From Owenia fusiformis (Eukaryota; Annelida; Polychaeta; Sabellida; Oweniidae): a stretch of DNA of 64,000 nucleotides. Positions within the stretch are counted from its first letter, which is position 1, and each line of letters starts with the position of its first letter. The notes under the pieces were generated by a model. That model was not told the DNA's origin. It saw only the letters and a list, made by a program, of their open reading frames with translations, and ran no database searches. Location of the stretch: assembly GCA_903813345.2 (NCBI GenBank), contig CAIIXF020000006.1, positions 22,017,936-22,081,935 on the forward strand, given 5' to 3'. The position numbers and the translations under genes are program-made. Positions 11,301 to 23,300 of the stretch are shown here, in pieces.

Positions 11301-14300
11301 GAAAAACGAACTATTGTAATGGGCGATAAATTCGATAATAGGTTATCAGTTTGCATGTGACACATTTTTCTCACTGAAAAGCTGATATAAAACCTTCAAA
11401 ATGAGTTCAAATGTACAAATGATGCATACTTACCTAGGTGAAGTAGTCTATTTGTGATTATATAACGTCAAAATGGTCTAATTTATGATATAAATCAGAG
11501 GATTCTGATCATGTAGAAAATGTAGGGATACACTAAATTACTGAGCGTCAGACAAATTCATACTAAAAAATGTTCTTATTTTTTCAAGCAGTTGTTCAGT
11601 GCAAACAGCAAGTATAAAGATAATCACAGTATAATAAGTACTTACTATAACAGGCTGGAGGTTACATAACATAAGTGAATTGAAATAAAGAACATGTTTA
11701 AATCACAGGGCACGAATGGCAACATTTTGAAAACACATAAGACATGTAAGATCAAGTCATGCACATTCCAAAATAGCCCATTATAGCTAATTTAGCTAAT
11801 TTACCTTATATATTGGAGGACACACTTTTTTCGGTCGGGACTCACTTTTTAAAAATTTTTCCTTCATTGGGACTCACATTTTTCAGAGCCTAATGCAAGC
11901 GCTGACCAGGTTTTTTCATATACAGGAAATTCTTTCAAGTACTCTGTGAAAGTTTAATAATTAGAGGGACTAATTTTTGTAAGATGAGACTGTTTCTTTC
12001 TGAAACATTGATGAATGTTTTTTTTTCTTTCCAGGGAAAGTTAGATGTGTATAAAGATCGTAAGGATAAAGGAGAGATCCTCAATAAAGACCAAGAAGTA
12101 AGTGTTGAAATTGTCTATCATGATTCATGAAATGAAAATCATAAAAATTAACTGAAAGAAAACACATCAATAAAACTTTATGAACAGATGGATATACTTA
12201 TAATGTATTCTTTTGGAAAATTCTGTAAAAATAAACATCAAAAGAACTTGGTGTCAAAAACTCTTGCACAAACGTGTTCAGTTCAGATGTTTTTATACTG
12301 TACATCATATTCAATACATACTGAATCATTTACAAGCTTTATGACCAAGAAGTCTTCTTGACAAGTTACTTTTTATAAAATACCATAGAGACGTGGTTTC
12401 TTTATTTAAGGATGCTGTTGGTAAATATGAGAGTGTTACCCAAAACTTGGAGTTCGCCAAGGAGCTTCAGAAACAGTTCTTGCAGATCAGCGCTGATGTA
12501 AGTAGATCTAAGATATATTCATTGGCAAGTTTACATGGTTTCATTTTACGAACTTCTTAACTTTCACCTAGGGGCTAGGTCCAATATCAGTGTCATTTTA
12601 TCAAAAAAATAATTTTATTAGGATTAGAAAAAAATATCTGGTAATAATATAATTTCCATGTGACATAACATATAAAGAAACATGGAGGGTATCAGTGATG
12701 TTTTGGCCCCATATCATTATAGACTGAAAAGTAGAGCACATTCATATATTTTATAGAATCAAAAGCAGAATACATTTGTATATCAATTCTTTAGATTGAA
12801 AAGCAGAATCGAAAACAGAAGAAACGAGATGCTATGGAGCGGCAGAATGTGGAACTTCGACGTGTGAAGGAGATGCTACAGATACAGAATCTTCTAGACT
12901 GTATGGGTTCTGAAAGTGCCAGAGCAGATTTCACGACTGGCAAAAATGGAGCATGTGTGAGTAATTTCTTGACCAGCAAACATTCAAATTCTTGTCCTAA
13001 GCAATTTCTTTCTGGAAATATTTTCATATGTAGTTCTCTGATGGAGCCCTGATACTGGCTATGGTTTACCTTCTTCTAAGCCCACTATATCATGGTCTTC
13101 GTCCAAAGATAAATCCCTGCATGTTTTATACTCTGCCGGATGGGAGTCATGTCGCTGTATACGGTTCATGTCATAATCATAAAATTTGAAATCAAATATT
13201 CGCCATTTTTCCACATCACAATTTGAATTGCGAGTTTTGGCCTTATTACCTCACCTAAATTTCCTAAGTGACATCTTTATTATTGAGTAGAGTGAATGTT
13301 TATTCTAAATAGGGAATTCGAAGTGGCCAGACGTACATTCAGCAGTGGTAAGCATATTTTGATTTACATGCCCGAGCAAGGGGCGCCCGAGCAAGGGGCG
13401 CCCGAGCAAGGGGCTAAAATAAAAGGCTTTGAGGGCCTAGAGATTAAAAGGCTTTGAGGGTCTAGAGATATAAATGCCCGAGCAAGGGGCTAAAATAAAA
13501 GGCTTTGAGGGCCTAGAGATTAAAAGGCTTTGAGGGCCTAGAGATATAAATGCCCGAGCAAGGGGCTAAAAATAAAAGCTCCAAGGGCCTGAAAATATAT
13601 GCGCAAGCAGGGGGCAAAAAATATGAACCATGAGTGGTAATGAATAAAAGGCCTTGGTAATTGGCAATTGAATGAAAACTGGGGTTTTCTCAATAGAAAG
13701 TAGGTTGAATTGTTTTGACATGACTGGATAACCTATGCAAGTGATTGGTTTAATTCCATGTACCCTCTTGTAAACTAATTTGAAAATGACTTGAGTTTGT
13801 AACATTTGAAACTAGTGAAGTCTGATAAACAATTGGCTTCTCTTTACATCTAAAGTCCGGGAGCACTGATCTCTTAGTGGTTTTAACCACGTGGACTTCG
13901 GATGTGAGAGTTGTCTCTCCACAGTAGGAGGTAATTGGCAATTGAGGTTAATTACTCATGTTAGGGGACTGATTTTTCCCCACCAGTGATATGAGGTCAA
14001 TTTTAGGTTTTATTAGCTTCATAATTACATTATGGAAAACCATCTACTAGAACTACTGGGAGAGATTGCTCTCAAATCCCATGTCCACGTTAGTTTTTTG
14101 TTAATTTTTTATTAAAGATTTGAGGATTGGGAGTAGTAAAAATTAACAAATCACATTATTCAGGATGTAAATACACCGTAAAGGGTAAAATTAAATGTGT
14201 ATTTCACCCAATCCTTTAACATGAAATCTACTTGAATGTATGGATGTCACTTAGGAAACATAGATTTCCTAAGTGACATCTTTATTATTGAGTAGAGTGA

Positions 14301-17300
14301 ATGTTTATTCTAAATAGGGAATTCGAGGGAGGTAGTCATTAGCAAATCGAATGGATAATAGTTTACATATCATGAAATTTGGATGAAATATCATGAAATT
14401 GGGAAATGATTGAAAAATAAGTTACCCTCCCACCCAACCCATTTCCTGAGGCTGTACATTCTGGTGGGTTTCACTTAAATATGTATTTCACCCAATCCTT
14501 TAACATGAAATCTACTTGAATGTATGGATGTCACTTAGGAAACATAGAATTTCAAAAACACACATGAAGTGATCAATGTATTAGTATCTTCTGGATCGCT
14601 AACTTACAGCCAGTTACTAATGTCAGACGTTAACAACATTTCGTCCAGTTTTCGAATTCGCCATTTTTCTTGGAGCCGTTTGTTTTAATTTTAGATGATA
14701 TCCTGACAAAATATCTCATGTAATATCTCATCAAGGAGCCCAGCCAGTTCCATTTCAATTCATGAAATATTAACGTGACAGTTTTTATTAGAATATTACT
14801 TAAATTTATTGAACTTAGAAATTTTACAAAAGTTCACAGTGTTCCAGATGGAATTACTTCTTGCCAAGAATTTGCTAGAGACTCGAGTAATCCACAGATC
14901 CGGAGTCCGTGGAGTAATCTATGGTCATTGTTCCATGTTGAAATTTACCAGGTTTTGGTTTCGCATGAAAAGGTTATTTGAGAAAATGGTACAATTTCAA
15001 TGTTGATTTAAAAATATTGCAGTTTACAAATGTAAGTAGTAATGCTCCTATTGCCACAATAGTAAATTTTGAATTATTTTTGTAATCCTTCAAGTTGATC
15101 AATCCCAGTTTTATTTAAGGTGTTGACTGAGGCCAATTTGAAGCAGCTGGATGATCTTTACAAATTGATCAATCCCTCAAGAGAGGAGGAGGGAGAGTAA
15201 GTAAACATATTTACTTTTTCATTTGCTTCATTTAAGTTGAGTATTAAAAAGAATAATACTCCTAATAATACACCTTTGATGTATCCTTTCTGCAAAATGT
15301 TACAAATTAGTTTCATTTTGTCAATCCAAATGTAAATAATTGTTGGTCCCTTTAAAAAGTGGGTCAAATTTCATAAATATTCATTGAATATTAGTCATCA
15401 CATTTTCATATTCATCAGTTACAATGTTAAAAATGAAATTTCCTCTAATAATACAAACTAAAAAGTGATATTTCTGTCATCGCAATAATTGTACTGAACC
15501 ATGAACCAAGAGCGGAGAATTGTAATGAGCTGTGAACAACCCTACTCTAATAAAAAGGATAACCTTTGACATTTAGTGATTCTCATGAAATTACCTCCAG
15601 GTTTGAAGAGCAGCTCGAAGCGTCATCGCAACACATTGTAGATCTCTTAGACGGTAAGGACAAACCTGTGCTAGACACAACATACAAGGAACTACGAGAG
15701 GTGTTCAATAAAATCCATGAATCTGGCTACTTTGATAGACATCTGGAGGAAGTGGAAGAGGAAGCAGAAGCACCAGGTAAAGAACGTTTGAACAGTCCCC
15801 AGACAAGATTTCATTTTTTATGTCACCACCAAAAAGTGGTGACATATTGTTATGGTGTCCATTTTTTTATGGTGGTTGGCGATCGGCGTCTGTAACAAAT
15901 TCTTAAGACTTCCAATAACTTAACAAATACTGTTTAGACTGACTTGATTTTTTTTCAAAATCATCTACAAGTTTTCAGAAGTTTAAATCAAAAAGGTCTG
16001 TTTTCAACTTACTTCAAATTTACCAATTTAAAAAAAAAATCATATACAAGTTATCAGAAATCTGACTTAAGATTTGAGATTTGACCTTCAATGACCTTCT
16101 CAAGGTTAAAAAAGGTATTTTTTCAATTTGCTTCAAATTTACCATTTTTTTCAAAACCATCTACAAGTTCTCAGAAGTTCACATCAGGCTATAAATTTGA
16201 CCTTCAATGACCTTCTCGAGGCCTTTTTCAAAATCATCTACAAATTCTCAGAAGTTCACATCTGACTTTAGATTTGAGATTTCACCTCCAATGACATCCT
16301 CAGGGTAAAAAAGTCTTTCAACCAATGCTTCAATTGACCAATTAATTTTTTCAAAATCATCTACAAGTTCTCAGAAATTCAAACCTGACTTAAGCTTGAA
16401 CTCATAATATTGTGAGCAACTAGGTGGTGACATTTTGTCATGTTAATGCCTTGTGTTGTTCTTGTTATTCTAATCGACAGAGTTCACTATACTTGTAACA
16501 GTCTTTCAACAGAATATACATAATCTTTCTTTCATTCATCTTATTTTTTATGAAGAATCATTGGGTCTTTAAATTTTATCATATAAGTCATGAATTCCTT
16601 GATATTTCTCTTGCTTTTAACTAACATAACAATAAATTGTAGAGGAATCGAGTGAGAGTTCAAGTAGTGAGAAAGAATTTGTTGTGGTGAAATCTGAAGA
16701 GGTTCCAGAACATTCATCAGAAGAGGTAGGTTGCTTGGGATTTTTTAAACACTATATATCAAATATATATCCATTCAGCACTTTCATATATGAAAAATCT
16801 TATCACTATGAATCCTCAGGAAATTTTTTGGTTTTGATTTTTCCCAGATTTAGACTGTAGATTACATATTAGAATAAATAAATATGCTCTCATCTCTGAT
16901 GTAAATGAAGAGTTAATGAATGATGAATTTCTACAAAAATATGGTGTTTCATTTCAGGTGACATCATCACTGCCTCCAGATGTTCCAGAACCTACCCCAC
17001 AGCAACTTGAACAAACAAACACCCAACAACAACAACAGCAGAATGCAGATCAGCAACACGAACAACAACAACAGCAACAACTCAACCCAGATATGATCAG
17101 CCAGGATGGTCAGCTGACAAATGTCGCAGCACCCGAGGATGCATTCTTCGCAACAGGACCTTCAGAGTATATCCGTTCAAGGCCATTCAATGAGATTGTA
17201 TCATCTGTACAGGGCAACTACAATTTCTTACAAGATTCTGAGATAGATGTTGAGTCTCCACACATGGATCCTGCAGTAGTAGCTGCCCAGCCAATGGTCT

Positions 17301-20300
17301 CACATATGGCACACCCCTCACAACAAAGAACAGGTAAGTGGTTGCCACCCAGCCAATGGTCTCACATATGGCACACCCCTCACAACAAAGAACAGGTAAG
17401 TGATTGCCACCCAGCCAATGGTCTCACATATGGCACACCCCTCACAACAAAGAACAGGTAAGTGGTTGCCACCCAGCCAATGGTCTCACATATGAAACAC
17501 CCCTCACAACATAGAACAGAGGAGTCATTTTATTTTATACAGTTTAACCATCACTGTAAATTTTGAAAAGACCTCATCCGGTGTAATATAGTATCAGGGG
17601 TTTCGCCAGAATTTCTCACAACAGGCTAAATAAATGAAAACAACAGGCAAAATTAATTGGAATCATAAAATTCACATGGAAAAGTTGAGAAGTCTTACCC
17701 CTTGGGTGGGGCCAAAAAAAATTTTGAGCCATAATAGGCCTAAAGGCCTCAAAAGGTGGGCCTTTTGGTCATTACTGGGCCTTTTGAGGCCTTATTTTTT
17801 AATTTCAGGCCTAATTTTGAATCTTTGTGACTGTCGTGATAATAAGAATTTCAGTAAATCAGAACATTGTATTTTCATTGTATTTTTCTTTTAAAAAGAC
17901 TGATTCAATTCCAGAAACAACTACTGGCTATGTTAGTCAAAGTTTCCCAGATGAACAGACACAGCAACAGCCACAACCATCCCAACAACAACAGCAACAA
18001 ACGTATGCGTCACTAGCGCAACAAAGTGCTACAAACACTAATTACAATAATCAGCAAACATTTGATAACACATACAACTCATCTCAAACAGACTATAGTC
18101 AAATGTTATCGCAAAATTTACCACAAAATACCCCATCATTACATGAGAATGTGGATGAACAGACTTCTAACTTAGTCAATCAAATGGCACATACAACAAT
18201 AGGTGGAGTAACCCATTCTCAGAGTCCAGCTTTGGATACTAGTTCTTTACCCCCTGCAATCACCATGCCAAGTCATACCACACCTTACCAAAGCCAAACC
18301 AATATGGACCAATCACAAACCAGCGAGGTAAGTGTGACATTCTTCTTGTTAACACAGTCACGAACAGAAATACTACTGCATTTTGCTTTTCCTTGGAAAT
18401 GTTTTATTAATAAAGAATATAAATGTTTATGGTAGGATATCTCAGGCGTGGTGACCCAGTGCTATTGAAATCTCAGAGATTCAGCATATCCATAACACAA
18501 AAATGCTCCTCGAATATGTACATGTGCTCCCTAATATCCGCCACAAAAAACATAAAAATCTTTAAAATATTGCATGAAAAATCCCTATCCTTAAGCCATT
18601 GCATGAAAAATTCCATAATGAAATGTAAGGACAGCAGAATCATCCACTGAAAACAATTCTGACTATTAGTAGTTTAATAGGGTATATGAGAATTCCTCTT
18701 CCCATCACAGCAATGGTTCACTATGGCAGCCATTTGCTAGAAGTGAAGATTTACAAAACCAAGGAGGATCGGGTCCCAGAGTGCAACATCAATATTCTGT
18801 CCCATATATGGAAATGTCGTGATTCAAAATTTGAATTCAAACAGCCACCAAATTGTTCATTTCAACATTTGAATCGTGAATTTTGGTCTTATTCCTAAAT
18901 GAAAAATTCCAAAACTCACAAGAAATGATCGAGATATTGGTCCGAATCTTTTGAACTGTTTATTTTGAGTTTATAGTCAGTAATAATTTCAGAAAATAAC
19001 AACATTTTTACGTTTTACATTTTTGGAAAATATCGATTGTCGATCCTGGGAGCCAATCCTCCTTGTACAAAACATTAATGTTGAGATTTGCATGGCCATT
19101 ATTGTATACTATAGTGAACAGTTACAGCCGTAGACTAGAAGTTTGTTTGGCACTACAAGAAAAGTTGTAACTCAAATCAGTTTTAACAGTTATTTGTTTT
19201 AACATCACAGAAAATATGTTTCTAAAATTGTTTTCTAGTGACTCTCTGTTTACTAAAACTTGAATATTATTTTGTTCTTGTGTTTCTGTTCATTTTAGAC
19301 AAAATTTTGTTTAAAGGTGGATTTTTGTTTCTTGACAAAAGTTCTGGCCAAGAGGCCTGTAACTGTGGAGAAACTCCTCAAACTGTTGATGATGAAAAGG
19401 TATATGTTTCTGTAACAAAAAGTGTTTGTGATTTAATAGTTCACATGATCAAAATCATCTATTATGACCATTTTGAAGAGTTACTCCACCGTGCCGTTGT
19501 CTTATATTTCTTATCAAGGGCAGCCATTTTTGAGCTATCTATAATGATATTTTCAAAATTTGAATGTTAAAATCATTAGCATATTTTCTCTACATCATGT
19601 CTTATAATTACGATTTAATTCACAAATCAAATTTCCACCAACCTATATATTTTTAGTTAATTAGATTTAATCGTTATCATCAGTCATTAAGCAATTTTAT
19701 AATGTTGTTGAAAATGTGCATGAATTTTATGCTTAAAGGGATATTTCTTGCCAGACCATTAACTCTCCTGATATGTAGCTATAATAACCTTGATATTATT
19801 TAGTAGAACATGGCAAAATGTTTTGTTATGGTCAATTATAATTACCAAATGCTTTGCAAGTTAAGAGTCGATGACAGTCTTCTAGAAATAAGCACATTTT
19901 TAATTAATCTATATTAACCATATCAAAACATTTTCTGTGTTTTGTTGAATATCAAAAGTATATACATGGTTGCTTTATTACGAGAGAAATGGTCTGGCAA
20001 GTAATATACCTTTAAATAAGTGTTGTCAAGCATGTTCTGTTGTTTCACCAATATAGGTGTCACTCTGGTATTATCATTGGGTAAAATTAGTGTTACATTT
20101 CTTGACATAGTAAGGTGTGTGGCAAAAGTGCTGTCCCAGAGTCTATTTACTTTGGTCTTGTTCAGCATATTATTCGCTACTCTGGTCATTTGGGAAGACA
20201 GTGAATGGTATTTCTTCATAACTGAATTGAAGTTTATCTGGGTAATCAAGGGATTATCACTCAAAGTTACTGAATATCTAATTTTGACACTTTACAAAAT

Positions 20301-23300
20301 CTCATACAGTAGTGGACATGACTAGAGAGACATCTATATAGATCATAGGGGTTTCACTAGAACTTCTCCCAACAGGCTATGAAAACAACAGGCAAAATTA
20401 ATGGAAATCATAAATTTTACATGAAAGTCCCTAAAAACAACAGGCGAAAAACTGGTGAAAATCGCTTGTTGCCTGCTGCTAATGAAACCCCTGGATCGGT
20501 TAATACATTAAGGAAGCTAACCAGTGTGGTACTAACACCCAGTCGTGTTGTTATATTTTAGGATAAGAAACAATTTCAGATGAATGCCAGCGCACCAGTT
20601 TTCCAGTCCATGTATTCAGCGAAACTAGCAGGTGGCAGCACTAGTACTCAGCCGCCCACAGAAACAGGAACGTTTACAGCAATGGAAACGAGCAACTTCA
20701 GTGCAAATAGCAGTGGTTTCACTGAAAGCCAGACATTTGCAGAGGTGGGGAAATTTGAAGATCAGGAAAGCCATCAGCAGTCAACTCCGCCACATCCTTC
20801 AACAGAATTCCCAGGTGAAATATATTTTGTCACATTTGCATCTTGTAATATAAGTATGTATAAATTGTATATAAAATTGTTAGCATTTCAGTAATATATA
20901 AAGCACATCTAACACATTTTTTCTTGGTTATTCCTTCTCTTATTATTAGTAAAGTACTTCAGGTTGTTTGACTGAGTGGTCCACAGCCTGTAAAGAGGCC
21001 GTGGTGTGTACTTGTATGACTATGTATGAGTGCATAAAAGAACACGGGTTCTCTAAGGAAGTGTTTCTGGGTCCTCTTTTCATGGTTACATGTGTTAATT
21101 AGGACCGTATATATACGGGATATACCCAAGAGGTGTTGCTCACCCTTCATTGGTGGTAAAGAAAATACAATACAATATATGAGTCACACTTTTTCAAAGT
21201 GAAATTGCTGTCATCTTATACTGATGGATGTGCATGCCTCTTGATGAATGGGCATCATGTAAATCTCGCATCAAAATTCCATGAAAAATACTTTGCCATT
21301 CATTTTGAAACGTTTTTGCATGCAAAGCAGGCAAGTCACAACATCTCATTATAAGCTATGAGTATGCTTGATAATACTGATTGAACACCAAACTGATTTA
21401 AATTTTCCTTCTTTCAGAAACAGGAACATTTGACAGCAGTTCCAACTCGGACAACAGTGCATTCAACAGCAATTCTAACAATGACACTTACTCCCGGGGC
21501 TCACGAGGGGGCAGTGGCTACAGGGGAGGTCCCAGAGGAGGGAGAGGAGGCAATATGTCAAATGGCTATTCTAATAGAGGTGGTAGTGGCAGGGGAGGCT
21601 ACCAGAGCAGTGGGGATAGAGGAGATAGGGACAGAAGAGGAGGTGGCTATTCTGGAGGTCGAGGAGGTAACAGAGGTGAGATTTCTGACAGTGTTTTATC
21701 ATTATTTTTTGTTGTAGCGCTTGCAAATATCAAAAGGGCAGTGTAGGACAAATGGGTTATGTAGCAATTTGCAACAGGGTGTGAAAGGTTCTGGGTCTCT
21801 TGGAATACATGATGGAAAAAATGTTTGAGTATGTATACGATATGTTATAGCAAGGTTGTAATGCTATAGTTGCAGCTGCATGATTATGACTGTTGTGCAG
21901 GACTTCATGGCCATGACAAGGCATGCAAGCATATTGAGAATGTTGTAATCTTGATAATTGACTTTACCCTACAATGCTCATTATGTTGGTTTTATACTTG
22001 ATACATGCTTTGATCTAATTTTCCATCTACTACACCATGCCTAACCATCTACAACGTATATGTAGATTGACAAGATATACCGTTATACAATTTAGGTGTA
22101 CGGTGTCACTATTAACTGATTTGAAGCGAAAACTATGATGTAGGTTTGATTGTGGTTATCAAAAATTTATTTGAGGAGTACATAAAGGATTTCATGTTTG
22201 ATTTCTTGTGTATTCGATTTGGAAGACGTTTACCTTTCTAATTACATTAAAAGATTTTCGAGCAGTGCTCAATTTTTTTCGTTGTTAATCTACCCATGCA
22301 ATTGGTCGGTTGGAAAAAGTTTTTTTTTTTACATTTTCTCCCCTGTCGTCTAAGAGTGCTGAATATTTTTATGAGAATATGTTTCTCTAAACTACACAAT
22401 TTAAGATGATTGAAGGTTTTATAAATATCCACGTATTTGGTATAATTTAAAAAATCAAAAATGTACATTGTCATCTCCAATGTAATTGAATGTAAACAAT
22501 GCAATGGTTTAATTTCAAAACGCATTAAGGGTTTTATGAGTAACAAGTGATGTGCAATGAACATGTTCATGTATCCCTGGTACAGATAAACAGGTAAAAG
22601 TGATTTTTTACCTCTTGTTGAATGCTATTTTATTTTATGAAAGTGTTGATATTGTGATTAATATCTGACCATGGGGTGTTATCTTCCAACCTCCTTGACC
22701 ATTCAGCGTCGGTATGTTACGTTATGTTGCACTGAAATTTAATAATCTTAGGGAGTTCATGGAGAGATCTATACTAGCTAATCGAAGATGACTTTCGAAA
22801 TCCCGTTTATGCTATATCTGGAAAGTGCAGAGGTTCAATATAGTTCAATCAAGTTGAATTATTAATACTGGATTGTCCCGTTTCAGTTTTAAATGAATCT
22901 GAAAAAAAAAATTTTTCCAACCGATCATTGTTGATGGGTAGATTTACTACGAAAAAACTCGAGCACTGCCCGAAAATCTTTTCACGGAATTAGAAAGGTA
23001 AATGTCTTCCAAATCGAATACACACAAAATTAAACATAAAATCCCTTAAGTATTTCTCAGATTAATTTTTAAAACCTACACCACACCGACATCATCGTTT
23101 TCCTTCATATTAGAATAGTGACACTGTACATCTAAAGTGTACGACGGTATATTTTGTCACTGTACATTGTCGATGGTTAGGCTTGTACACACATTTTCAA
23201 CTAAATAATAACATTGCTGTATTCACAGTGATTTCTTCTAAATTATTGATTGAATTGGCTTTCAGAAGTTCTTAGGTTCATTGGTGTACTAAGCACTGGT

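Larger units (their letters stand above)
8440..12034 (+). other. Caprin intron 1
   Basis: This is a 3.6-kb intron with donor GTAAGATA at 8440 and a pyrimidine-rich acceptor ending CCAG at 12034. It carries four transposon-like elements (9062-9556, 9566-10451, 9656-10146, 11059-11904). No further coding exon was recognised between them. Confidence 0.8.
12957..15119 (+). other. Caprin intron 4 with repeat family R copy 2 split by insertions
   Basis: The donor is GTGAGT at 12957 and the acceptor TATTTAAG ends at 15119. Family R sequence occupies about 13060-13259 and resumes at about 14546 (TTTCAAAAACACACATGAAG). In the copies at 2.6 kb and 18.9 kb these two halves lie close together. The material between them is the tandem pair of TIR elements annotated separately. 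No coding exon was seen. Confidence 0.65.

Noticed and set aside
17334-17461. Continuation of the exon 8 reading frame through the tandem units as constitutive coding sequence
   Set aside because: The first GTAAGT donor already gives the phased join to the next exon, and the frame stops at 17459-17461. It is kept only as a possible alternative splice form.
19303-19401. Possible extra caprin exon (frame with SSGQEACNCGETPQTVDDEK before a GTATATG)
   Set aside because: The acceptor available (TTCATTTTAG) gives phase 1, but exon 9 ends in phase 0, and the donor would not restore phase with exon 10. Skipping it gives a perfectly phased caprin.
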